Below are positions 8,721 to 16,882 of a stretch of 42,487 bases of DNA, piece after piece. Position numbers and translations under genes: made by a program. Location: contig JACQCV010000021.1 in NCBI GenBank assembly GCA_016201465.1, positions 1 through 42,487 on the forward strand, read 5' to 3'. This DNA comes from Candidatus Vogelbacteria bacterium (lineage in GTDB: Bacteria > Patescibacteriota > Minisyncoccia > Phycocordibacterales > UBA12445). Numbering within the stretch: the stretch's first letter is position 1; each line of letters starts with the position of its first letter. The notes below the pieces were generated by a model that saw only the letters and a program-made list of their open reading frames with translations, did no database searches and was not told where the DNA came from.

Positions 8721-8777
8721 GTATCGACCTCCACTTTTTTCAAGTTACAATCCATCTGATTTAAGTATAACTCAGCT

Positions 8778-8805
8778 TTGGATATAAAATCTAGGATGGT
8801 ATAAT
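8778..8805 (+). promoter_or_regulatory. Promoter upstream of the saccharopine dehydrogenase-like gene
   Basis: TTGGAT-N16-TATAAT, leader about 20 nt without obvious SD. Confidence 0.55.
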
Positions 8806-8829
8806 TTGTGTAGGTAATTAAATAAAAAA

Positions 8830-9984
8830 ATGGAATATGATTTCTTAATTATTGGTTCAAGTGGTATGCAGGGGAGGATTGTGGTGCGTGATCTTTTGGA
8901 ATCCGGATTCAAGGTTTATTGCGCAGACCTCTATCGTGATGGTTCAGAAAAGAATTTGGTTGAGCATCCTGGAACACCCTTTGAGTTTATTGATTTGAGG
9001 AAATTTGAAGAACTTAAAAGTTTCATAAAGAAAATCGTCGCCAGAGTGGTTATAAATTGCGCCGAAGGAGATTGGAATCATGACGTTTATCGTGTCTGCC
9101 TAGAGGAAAAACGTCATGTCATCGATTTGGGATCAGACATTCCGGTTACAAAAGCTCAGCTCGCTATGAGTAAAGCATTTAAAGACGCTGACCGTGTAGC
9201 GATAACTGGCTGTGGATCGACTCCGGGTATTAATAACGTAATGATGAAGCACGCTTCCCAATTCTTTAATAAGATCGATACGATTGAAATAGGTTTCGCT
9301 TGGGATTCGAATGTGAAAAAATTTGTCGTTCCGTTTTCGGTGGAGAGTATTATAGAAGAGTTGACAGATTTGGCGCCTGTTTATGAAGCTTCACAGTGGA
9401 TAGATAGGGTGCCGGCTGAGACCGAAGTGACTAGGGAGTTCCGGGAAATTGGTTCACAGAAATGCTATTTGGTGAGACATCCTGAAACATACACTTTCAC
9501 TCAAGATTATAAAGATTTTGAGCCTAAAAATATTAGGTTTTATGCTGGGTTTCCGGATCATTCTTTAGAGGTCTTGAGGAAGATTATTGAACTAGGCTTC
9601 GGAGCCAAGGGGCTATTGAATTTTGAAAAGACGGAAATAAGACCAATTGATGCTGTATCAAGAATCTTAACTAGATTACCAAAACCGGATAATTACACTG
9701 AGAAGGAAAATCTCTGGGTGGAGGTGTCTGGAAAGGGTAAGGATGATGGAATTAAGATTGTTCGCATGGAGTGTATTGTGATGACACTTCCAGGCTGGGG
9801 TGACGCTGGTTGTAATATTGATACTGGTTTGCCCGCTTCGATAATAGCACAAATGATCCTCGATGAGAGGATTTTCGCTCGCGGTAGCTTCGCGCCAGAT
9901 ATGGCTGTTCCGACTGATGAATTTTTTAAGGAATTGAAGAAAAAGGGAATGACTGTTTATCAGGACGGTAACTCAATAAATTAG
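8830..9984 (+). CDS. Saccharopine dehydrogenase-like NAD(P)-binding oxidoreductase
   Basis: N-terminal Rossmann motif DFLIIGSSGMQGRIVVRDLLESGFKVYCAD, then VINCAEGDWNHDVYRVCLEEKRHVIDLGSD and AITGCGSTPGINNVM. Confidence 0.82.
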   Translation: MEYDFLIIGSSGMQGRIVVRDLLESGFKVYCADLYRDGSEKNLVEHPGTPFEFIDLRKFEELKSFIKKIVARVVINCAEGDWNHDVYRVCLEEKRHVIDLGSDIPVTKAQLAMSKAFKDADRVAITGCGSTPGINNVMMKHASQFFNKIDTIEIGFAWDSNVKKFVVPFSVESIIEELTDLAPVYEASQWIDRVPAETEVTREFREIGSQKCYLVRHPETYTFTQDYKDFEPKNIRFYAGFPDHSLEVLRKIIELGFGAKGLLNFEKTEIRPIDAVSRILTRLPKPDNYTEKENLWVEVSGKGKDDGIKIVRMECIVMTLPGWGDAGCNIDTGLPASIIAQMILDERIFARGSFAPDMAVPTDEFFKELKKKGMTVYQDGNSIN

Positions 9985-10602
9985 ATGTGTTATTCAGCCG
10001 GGGCAAGCCTAGTGGCTAGTGGGGGATTGGCTACAATAGGTATCGCAACTTATCGCGCAGCGGATAAGAAGCATAAGATGCTTGCTGCAATTCCAATTAT
10101 TTTTGCTGTGCAGCAGGCATTTGAAGGTTTTCAGTGGATTTCTCTGGGTGTCGGTAAACCGAGCATGATCGCGGCTTACAGTTTCCTCTTTTTTGCTTTT
10201 TTATTTTGGCCGGTGTATATGCCCTACACGATTTTCAAACTTGATCCAAAAAGGCGGAAAATATTAAAATGGTTAGTTGGTTTTGGTATAGCTGTCGCGT
10301 TAATTTTTCTTTTGTCACTTTTATATTTACCACTATCTGTGTATCCACGGGGGGGCAGTATTTGTTACGATATTAATGTTCCATTTAGTCAGTTACTCGT
10401 TGCCTTCTACGTCTTTGTAACCTGCGGGGTTCTCTTGTTCTCTAGTAATAAAGTTTTTAATTGGTTTGGGGTTTTACTCCTATTGTCGGCGGTTATTTCA
10501 GAAATTTTCTTTTTTTACACATTCACATCGGTCTGGTGTTTCTTTGCGGCCATGTTGAGTTCTCTCGTATATTTCTATATTAGGCACCTTAAGATGTATT
10601 AA
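9985..10602 (+). CDS. Multi-pass membrane protein, DUF6629-like
   Basis: N-terminus MCYSAGASLVASGGLATIGIATYRAA...LAAIPIIFAVQQAFEGFQW and six to seven hydrophobic segments. ATG directly follows the upstream stop. Confidence 0.6.
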   Translation: MCYSAGASLVASGGLATIGIATYRAADKKHKMLAAIPIIFAVQQAFEGFQWISLGVGKPSMIAAYSFLFFAFLFWPVYMPYTIFKLDPKRRKILKWLVGFGIAVALIFLLSLLYLPLSVYPRGGSICYDINVPFSQLLVAFYVFVTCGVLLFSSNKVFNWFGVLLLLSAVISEIFFFYTFTSVWCFFAAMLSSLVYFYIRHLKMY

Positions 10603-10606
10603 TAGT

Positions 10607-11044
10607 ATGCCCAAACAAAAACTTGTCACAATTGGAAATGAAAACATTTGTCCTGTGGCCGTTATAATTAGGGGCGGCAAGATCCTGTTGGGATTGAGAC
10701 ATTATACTAAAGATAAGTGGAAGCTAATTTCTGTATGGACGACACCGGGTGGAAGATGCAACACAAATGAGTCTCTAGGGTCTGCGCTTCATAGAGAAGT
10801 TAAAGAAGAAATTGGAGTTGATGATCTGGAAATTATAGAATATTTAGGCGAAGTACCTGGGGCGAAATATAGTAACGATCATTCAGATATCGTTCCACTT
10901 TTTTTATGCAAGACCAATCAGGAGCCTAAGCTAATGGAGCCTCAGAAGTTTTCGGAGTGGCGTTGGTTCGCTCCGCTTGATATTCCGGATAATTTTATCA
11001 ATCCCGCGGCGCTTGAAATCATAAAAGAGAAGGTATTTGATTAA
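10607..11044 (+). CDS. NUDIX hydrolase
   Basis: Nudix box GGRCNTNESLGSALHREVKEEIGV. Confidence 0.9.
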   Translation: MPKQKLVTIGNENICPVAVIIRGGKILLGLRHYTKDKWKLISVWTTPGGRCNTNESLGSALHREVKEEIGVDDLEIIEYLGEVPGAKYSNDHSDIVPLFLCKTNQEPKLMEPQKFSEWRWFAPLDIPDNFINPAALEIIKEKVFD

Positions 11045-11141
11045 GTTTGAAATCACAGACTTCTTCTTCATGTTAACGGTGAGGGGAAACTCTCTGTGGG
11101 CATTGTTGTTTTTGTGACGAAGTTTTGATATTGTCAAACGA

Positions 11142-12146
11142 ATGGTAAAAGGATTCTGGGAAAAAATACAAAAACCTATTTTTGCTCTTGCGCCAATGGC
11201 AGATGTTACCGACGCGGCTTTTAGGCAGATCATAGCTAAGTATGGCAAGCCAGATGTTATGTGGACTGAGTTTGTGTCATGTGACGGTTTGTGTTCTATG
11301 GGGAAGGATAAACTGTTGAAGGATTTGTGGTATACCGAGGCTGAGCGTCCAATCGTGGCACAATTTTTTGGTTCGAAGCCCGAGAATTTTTATAGATGTG
11401 CAAAATTGGCGATCGAGCTTGGATTTGATGGTATTGATATCAACATGGGTTGTCCAGATCGCTCAATAAATAATCAGATGGCCGGAGCAGATCTGATAAA
11501 TAACCCAGAGCTCGCCAAAATGATTATTCGTGAGACAAAGAGAGGTGCGGGTAACTTACCTGTGTCCATCAAAACTCGCGTTGGGTATAATAAAGAAAAT
11601 CTAGATGAATGGCTTAAGAATTTACTCGAAGAGAAGCCAGCTGCGATAACTATTCATGCGCGAACCAAAAAAGAATTATCTCTTGTGCCCGCCCGCTGGG
11701 AATTAGTTGCTCGTGCAAAAGAAATAGCAAAAGGAACAGGGACTTTGATATTAGGAAACGGAGATGTAAAATATTTACGCGATGCACAAAATAAAATTTC
11801 CCAAACCGGCGCCGACGGAGCAATGCTCGGACGTGCTGTTTTTGGTGATCCATGGCTCTTTAGTGGTTTTAATCGAGAAAAAGCACTTCAAAAGTTTACT
11901 AATAGTGAGACGTCCATTTTTATCGACAAGAAGTCGACACTTACATTAAGTCAAAGGCTAAAGGTTATGCTTGAGCACGCAGAACTATTTGATGAACTCT
12001 TTGCTGGTATCAAGAACTTCGCGTTAATGCGTAAGCATTTCGGATCTTATGTTGGGGGATTTCCCGGAGCTAAAGAGCTTCGAGTCAAATTGATGGAAGC
12101 TGAAAATTCGAAGCAGGTAGGGAAGATTGTGAGACCGTTGTTGTAA
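11142..12146 (+). CDS. dus: tRNA-dihydrouridine synthase
   Basis: LAPMADVTDAAFRQII, GFDGIDINMGCPDRSI, VSIKTRVGY, ITIHARTKKE, GADGAMLGRAVFGDPWLF. Confidence 0.93.
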   Translation: MVKGFWEKIQKPIFALAPMADVTDAAFRQIIAKYGKPDVMWTEFVSCDGLCSMGKDKLLKDLWYTEAERPIVAQFFGSKPENFYRCAKLAIELGFDGIDINMGCPDRSINNQMAGADLINNPELAKMIIRETKRGAGNLPVSIKTRVGYNKENLDEWLKNLLEEKPAAITIHARTKKELSLVPARWELVARAKEIAKGTGTLILGNGDVKYLRDAQNKISQTGADGAMLGRAVFGDPWLFSGFNREKALQKFTNSETSIFIDKKSTLTLSQRLKVMLEHAELFDELFAGIKNFALMRKHFGSYVGGFPGAKELRVKLMEAENSKQVGKIVRPLL

Positions 12147-12174
12147 TATCTTAATTTAGTCTGCGCTGTAACCT

Positions 12175-12202
12175 TTGACATCTGTAAAGATATGTGTATA
12201 AT
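12175..12202 (+). promoter_or_regulatory. Consensus sigma70 promoter
   Basis: TTGACA-N16-TATAAT. Confidence 0.8.
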
Positions 12203-12256
12203 TTCTTTTGAACTGTACTTTAATTGGTAATGGCCATTGGCCAAGGAGAGTGGTTT

Positions 12257-12862
12257 ATGCCTACGGGATACACTTCGGATATTTGTTACGGGGAAAAGGG
12301 TGTTTCATTTCAGAAGTTTATTTTAACTTGTGCTCGAAATTTTGGAGCCACGATTACAATGCGTGATGAGCCGCTCGATGCTCTAATCCCAGAGGAATTC
12401 AAGCCAGATGATTATAATCACGAGCGGTTGATTCAAGCCAAGGCAAATCTGACTCGTGCTCTTAATATGAGCGATCGTCAAGTTCTTGCGGCCTCGGTCA
12501 AGACTTATAAAGATTCATGTAAGTCTTATTTGGAATCTCTCACCAAGTCGCGAGCGCTTCGTTCTCGCTACGAGACAATGTTGGCTCAGGTGAGAGCTTG
12601 GACTCCGCCATCCACCGACCATTATGGATTGAAGGATTTTATGGTTGAGCAACTGACGATGAGTATTGATCACGACTGCTCGACTTATCCACGACGATGG
12701 CCCAGACAGAAGTCTGTAACTGGCTATCGGAAGCAGATCGTGAAGAGTGCAAAGTGGGATATTGCATATCATTCTAAGGGGTGGGCGGAAGAGATTGATC
12801 GTGCCGAGAAGCGCACAACGTGGATTAAGCAGCTTCGTGAAAGTTTGCGGAATCTAAGTTAG
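12257..12862 (+). CDS. Hypothetical protein (MPTGYT..I...RDEPLDA.IP-type family)
   Basis: SD AAGGAGAG upstream of ATG 12257. N-terminus MPTGYTSDICYGEKGVSFQKFILTCARNFGATITMRDEPLDALIPEEFKPDDYN resembles a hypothetical family seen in bacteria and phages (recalled). Confidence 0.8.
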   Translation: MPTGYTSDICYGEKGVSFQKFILTCARNFGATITMRDEPLDALIPEEFKPDDYNHERLIQAKANLTRALNMSDRQVLAASVKTYKDSCKSYLESLTKSRALRSRYETMLAQVRAWTPPSTDHYGLKDFMVEQLTMSIDHDCSTYPRRWPRQKSVTGYRKQIVKSAKWDIAYHSKGWAEEIDRAEKRTTWIKQLRESLRNLS

Positions 12863-12880
12863 AATAGTAGACAGTTTTGT

Positions 12881-12907
12881 GCGTGCTACAAGGTAGCACG
12901 CTTTTTA
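12881..12907 (+). terminator. Rho-independent terminator
   Basis: GCGTGCTAC-aag-GTAGCACGC-TTTTT. Confidence 0.9.
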
Positions 12908-12916
12908 TATTTGATG

Positions 12917-12944
12917 TTGACTAATTAGACAGATTGATTATTCT
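12917..12944 (+). promoter_or_regulatory. Sigma70 promoter
   Basis: TTGACT-N16-TATTCT. Confidence 0.7.
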
Positions 12945-12980
12945 GAATGAATAATTTGTTCGTTGAAAAAGGAGGAGAAA

Positions 12981-13499
12981 GTGAAGATTCCTGAGAGCAT
13001 TATTACAAAGTTGGATAATTTGGAGCGAAAGAAAAAGGATAGACGAAACAGAGATAGGCTAGCCAAGGAAGAGGAAAAGACGGCCGTGGATGCGCTTAAG
13101 CGACTCAAGAAAGATCGAGCAATTGAACTTCAATCTGCCGCCAGTTCAGTTGCTGCATGGATTGGTCTATTTTATCAAAATCCCATTGGCAAGAGATTGC
13201 TCAAGGCCGTTGGCTCTTTAAAGATTTTTTGTGCCGCGTACTGGCTTGGAATGCCTGTCCCAGAGGCGTACACTACAACGTTTGCAGTGATTAGTTTAGA
13301 TGCCAAGGGTAATGTCAGTTATGGAGAGAGGTATAAGGGGATGCCGGTGCATGAAACATTTTTGGACATGAATCCGGTTAATCCCGCGGTTCTTGTTGAG
13401 GCCCTACATCCAGACTATTTGGTTGCACTTGCTGACCACCTGGTGTCTGGTGTTGTGTGGGAATATATCGAAAACTTTTTGCCTAAAGAAATTTATTAA
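12981..13499 (+). CDS. Hypothetical protein
   Basis: GTG start preceded by AAGGAGG; charged N-terminus (KLDNLERKKKDRRNRDRLAKEEEK). Confidence 0.7.
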   Translation: MKIPESIITKLDNLERKKKDRRNRDRLAKEEEKTAVDALKRLKKDRAIELQSAASSVAAWIGLFYQNPIGKRLLKAVGSLKIFCAAYWLGMPVPEAYTTTFAVISLDAKGNVSYGERYKGMPVHETFLDMNPVNPAVLVEALHPDYLVALADHLVSGVVWEYIENFLPKEIY

Positions 13500-13513
13500 T
13501 GGAGGTGAATGAG

Positions 13514-13951
13514 GTGGTAAATGAGAAGAATCGTTTTGTCTGCACCATGATTGACCCTATGGGTCCAATCAGGTGGCTTGATAATAATAGGATAATAGGA
13601 CGCCAGAATTTTGGTGAAAGAAATAATTTAGTGATCATCGAGTTTGTAAACGGTAGTGAGGTTGGTGTCTGTATCTCTGTCGGATTCAATAGTGCCATCA
13701 ACGAAATTGAAGTTTTTAATAGTGGTGGCTCAGTTAAGGTAACATCGAATTGTGATGAGAAGATTAACATCCTTGATCTCGCCGCTAGAGAGATTGTTAG
13801 TTCTTGTGATTACGGTGAATTTTCAGTACGGAGATTGCTTGGCGGCCTGGCTGTAACTTCTTTGGACGAATCACCAGATGGAAGCAAATTTATCAAGAGA
13901 GTGATGATGGTAAACCCTCTTGAGATGCATCTAGAGATAGTCGAAAAATAA
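13514..13951 (+). CDS. Hypothetical protein
   Basis: GTG start with SD GGAGGTGA at 13501-13508. ATG 13499, overlapping the upstream stop, is an alternative. Confidence 0.6.
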   Translation: MVNEKNRFVCTMIDPMGPIRWLDNNRIIGRQNFGERNNLVIIEFVNGSEVGVCISVGFNSAINEIEVFNSGGSVKVTSNCDEKINILDLAAREIVSSCDYGEFSVRRLLGGLAVTSLDESPDGSKFIKRVMMVNPLEMHLEIVEK

Positions 13952-13981
13952 GGCGAAATCTAACACATATTGAGATATACT

Positions 13982-14012
13982 CTCCCGGCTTTGACCAGGG
14001 GAGTTTTTTTTG
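13982..14012 (+). terminator. Rho-independent terminator with a -35 element in its loop
   Basis: CTCCC-ggctttgaccagg-GGAG-type stem followed by TTTTTTTT. Confidence 0.8.
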
Positions 14013-14027
14013 TAATAATGTGGAGTA

Positions 14028-15368
14028 ATGTTTAATAAATTTAAAAAATATTTCCTACTGATTCTCTTTGTGTTGTTACCGATAATTTCATTTAATTTAG
14101 GAAAAGATATAGGTAGCAAGAGTCGAGAAGACGTAAACGCAGATAAAGTTACATATATAAGTAATAAGGATCCTTTACCTCAAGCGACGGCTGACTTTTC
14201 ATCATTCTGGAAGGTATGGAATATAATTAACGAGAGATTTGTTGATGTTCACGCCACGACCACAGCGTTATCGGCCACAACATCTAAAGATATTTCTGAT
14301 CAAAAAAAGGTGTACGGTGCAATTTCTGGACTGGTTAAATCTCTGGGTGATCCATATACAGTTTTTATGCCCCCAGATGAGGCGGCAGCCTTCCAGGGCG
14401 ATATTGATGGTAGTTTTCAAGGTGTTGGTATGGAAGTTGGTCTTAAGAATGATGTTCTGATAGTAATTTCTCCGCTTGAGGGTACTCCGGCCAAGATTGC
14501 GGGCATAAGGCCAGGCGACAAAATTGTTAAAATTGATAATAAAATTACAAGTGGCATGACCGTGGAAGAGGCTGTAAAATTGATTAGGGGTCCCAAGGGT
14601 ACAAAGGTCAGTTTGGCATTGCTACGTGAGGGGGAGTCAGATCTTCTTGATCTTAAAGTGACAAGGGATGTAATTAACATTCCAGTTCTTGATATTGGTG
14701 ATTCGAAGTCTGTGGACAAGGATGGAGCACTAAAGAATGGTAAGGGTGGAACAGTTAACGATCCAAACAACACCGGGCTTCGTAAGGATGGAGTATTTGT
14801 TATGAGATTATATAATTTTTCTGCTCCGTCACCTGAGTTGTTTAGACAGGCACTTCAAAAATTTGTAGCCACAGGATCAAATAAGCTTCTGTTAGATCTT
14901 AGGGGTAATCCTGGTGGATATTTAGAAGCTGCTGTGGAGATGGCAAGTTGGTTCCTCCCCTCCGGCAGGGTTGTTGTAAGTGAAGCCGTAAGTAAGGATG
15001 GCGAAATGAACAATCACAGAAGTAAGGGTTACAATATTTTTAATAGCAATCTTAAAATGGCTATACTTATAGATGGCGGCAGTGCGTCAGCTTCAGAAAT
15101 TTTGGCCGGCGCTTTGTCTGAGCATGGCATTGCCAAATTAATAGGTGGTCAGTCATTTGGTAAGGGCTCAGTACAAGAGCTGGTTCCTGTTACTTCAGAT
15201 ACTTTTGTCAAGGTAACAATCGCTAGATGGTTCACGCCTAATGGAAATTCTATCTCAGATCATGGACTTACACCGGACATTAAGGTGTCAATTTCAAAAG
15301 AAGATATTAAGGCCGGTAGGGACCCGCAGTTTGATCGTGCGATTAAATATTTATTAGAAGGTAAATAA
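14028..15368 (+). CDS. S41 family C-terminal processing peptidase
   Basis: N-terminal TM, PDZ ([39 protein letters not shown]), [30 protein letters not shown]. Confidence 0.93.
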   Translation: MFNKFKKYFLLILFVLLPIISFNLGKDIGSKSREDVNADKVTYISNKDPLPQATADFSSFWKVWNIINERFVDVHATTTALSATTSKDISDQKKVYGAISGLVKSLGDPYTVFMPPDEAAAFQGDIDGSFQGVGMEVGLKNDVLIVISPLEGTPAKIAGIRPGDKIVKIDNKITSGMTVEEAVKLIRGPKGTKVSLALLREGESDLLDLKVTRDVINIPVLDIGDSKSVDKDGALKNGKGGTVNDPNNTGLRKDGVFVMRLYNFSAPSPELFRQALQKFVATGSNKLLLDLRGNPGGYLEAAVEMASWFLPSGRVVVSEAVSKDGEMNNHRSKGYNIFNSNLKMAILIDGGSASASEILAGALSEHGIAKLIGGQSFGKGSVQELVPVTSDTFVKVTIARWFTPNGNSISDHGLTPDIKVSISKEDIKAGRDPQFDRAIKYLLEGK

Positions 15369-15373
15369 GCGAT

Positions 15374-15817
15374 ATGAAAGTAGTATTACTTAAGGATGTA
15401 CCAAAGGTTGGAAAGAAGTATGACATAAGAGAAGTTTCGGACGGATATGGGAGAAATTATCTCGTGAAGCTTGGGCTTGCTAAGTTAGCAACTGACAAAG
15501 CTCAGGAAGAAGTTAAAGAGTTTAAACAGAAGAACGTCGCTGTTAAACAGATGGAAGATGCCGAGATAGAAAAAGGTCTAGAAAAACTTTCGACAATAAA
15601 GATTATTATCAAGAGCAAATCCAATGAGGACGGACATCTTTTTGCGGGAATTAAGGCGGATGATCTTTCTTCTGCAATAAGGGATCAAACAAAGTTGATT
15701 GTTATGCCAGAGTTTATCAACCTAGAAAAACCGATCAAAATCATAGGCGAGCATATTATAAATGTTTCGATCGGTGATAAAAAAACGAAATTTAAACTTC
15801 GCGTTGAAAAAGATTAG
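15374..15817 (+). CDS. rplI: 50S ribosomal protein L9
   Basis: [36 protein letters not shown]. Confidence 0.95.
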   Translation: MKVVLLKDVPKVGKKYDIREVSDGYGRNYLVKLGLAKLATDKAQEEVKEFKQKNVAVKQMEDAEIEKGLEKLSTIKIIIKSKSNEDGHLFAGIKADDLSSAIRDQTKLIVMPEFINLEKPIKIIGEHIINVSIGDKKTKFKLRVEKD

Positions 15818-16086
15818 ATAATTTTTACGATGGTCTTTTTTGTTGTTACACCATTGAAGCTGGTTTTCCTCGCGGTGCTAAATTTTACAGTACCAGCTTT
15901 CTTTGCGAATAGGGTGTGGTCTCTACCAGCTTTTACATTATTACCAGCCAAGATTACGGTTCCACGTTGTCTAACAATTATTGAACCAGCTTTGGCCTGT
16001 TCTCCATCGTGAAGTTTTGTTCCCAGATATTGTGGTCCAGAATCCTTTAAGTTTTTCGCCGAACCACCTGCTTTTTTGTGTGCCAT
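15814..16086 (-). CDS. rpmA: 50S ribosomal protein L27
   Basis: [43 protein letters not shown]...[13 protein letters not shown]. Confidence 0.95.
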   Translation of the reverse strand: MAHKKAGGSAKNLKDSGPQYLGTKLHDGEQAKAGSIIVRQRGTVILAGNNVKAGRDHTLFAKKAGTVKFSTARKTSFNGVTTKKTIVKII

Positions 16087-16122
16087 GTTAAATTAATTAA
16101 TTATCTGTTATTGTAAGTAACA

Positions 16123-16497
16123 ATGAGTCTAAAATATTTTAAGGAAAAAATCAAGAGCAACCATGCGCATATATTTTTTTGTGCTGCCTTCATAATTGTC
16201 GGCCTTTTGGGCTTTGGACTGGGAAGATTATCTAAGATTGAAGATGGTAGACCACCAGTTATTATAAGGGGGGAGGAGTTGGGTGAAAAAAAGAGCGTTT
16301 CGCAACCTCAAAATATAGATAATTTAAAAATAACAAATCAAAGTCAGTACATTGCCTCGAAGACTGGTAATTCTTACTATTTACCGTGGTGTGTGGGGGC
16401 AGGTAAGATCAAAGATATCAATAAAATATGGTTTAAAACCAAAGAGGAGGCTGAGGGTGCGGGATACAAAAAGGCCTCGAACTGTAGGGGGATATAA
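16123..16497 (+). CDS. Single-TM protein with Ada-like metal-binding C-terminal domain
   Basis: TM near N-terminus, then YIASKTGNSYYLPWCVGAGKIKDINKIWFKTKEEAEGAGYKKASNCRG. Confidence 0.65.
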   Translation: MSLKYFKEKIKSNHAHIFFCAAFIIVGLLGFGLGRLSKIEDGRPPVIIRGEELGEKKSVSQPQNIDNLKITNQSQYIASKTGNSYYLPWCVGAGKIKDINKIWFKTKEEAEGAGYKKASNCRGI

Positions 16498-16611
16498 ACA
16501 GATACACACAGTTGGGGTTGATTAATTTATGAATAGGAGATATAATAGACGTAGTTTTTGTTAAAGGTCGGTCGATCTTTAATCTTATTAATTTATGTGG
16601 AAGTCCAAAAA

Positions 16612-16794
16612 ATGAGTAATAAAACAGTTTGGGTTGTGATCGTAATTTTGGTGCTTGCCGGTTTGTGGTACTGGTCTCAGCCAGCCGCTGCTCCAGTTGC
16701 ACCAGCTCCTGCTCCTGTAGTAGATACTACATCAGCTCCTGCTGCCCCAGCCGCTCCGGTAGCTCCCGCTGCTCCTGCAGCCCCAGTTAAATAG
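16612..16794 (+). CDS. Short TM protein with Ala/Pro-rich tail
   Basis: MSNKTVWVVIVILVLAGLWYWSQPAAAPVAPAPAPVVDTTSAPAAPAAPVAPAAPAAPVK, followed by a terminator. Confidence 0.6.
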   Translation: MSNKTVWVVIVILVLAGLWYWSQPAAAPVAPAPAPVVDTTSAPAAPAAPVAPAAPAAPVK

Positions 16795-16818
16795 AATTTT
16801 CTATTAAGACTGACAATG

Positions 16819-16845
16819 CACTCCGAATTAAATCGGGGTGTTTTT
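16819..16845 (+). terminator. Rho-independent terminator
   Basis: CACTCCGA-attaaa-TCGGGGTG-TTTTT. Confidence 0.85.
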
Positions 16846-16846
16846 G

Positions 16847-16875
16847 TTGACCAATTTTGGTTAATAATGTTAAAT
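16847..16875 (+). promoter_or_regulatory. uvrB promoter, predicted leaderless
   Basis: TTGACC-N17-TTAAAT, 7 nt to ATG 16883. Confidence 0.65.
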
Positions 16876-16882
16876 GTAGGAG

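Noticed and set aside
11045-11141. Possible structured RNA before dus (CACAGA...TCTGTG, GAG-gggaaa-CTC)
   Set aside because: Short weak stems without a T tract or family resemblance; not distinguishable from chance.
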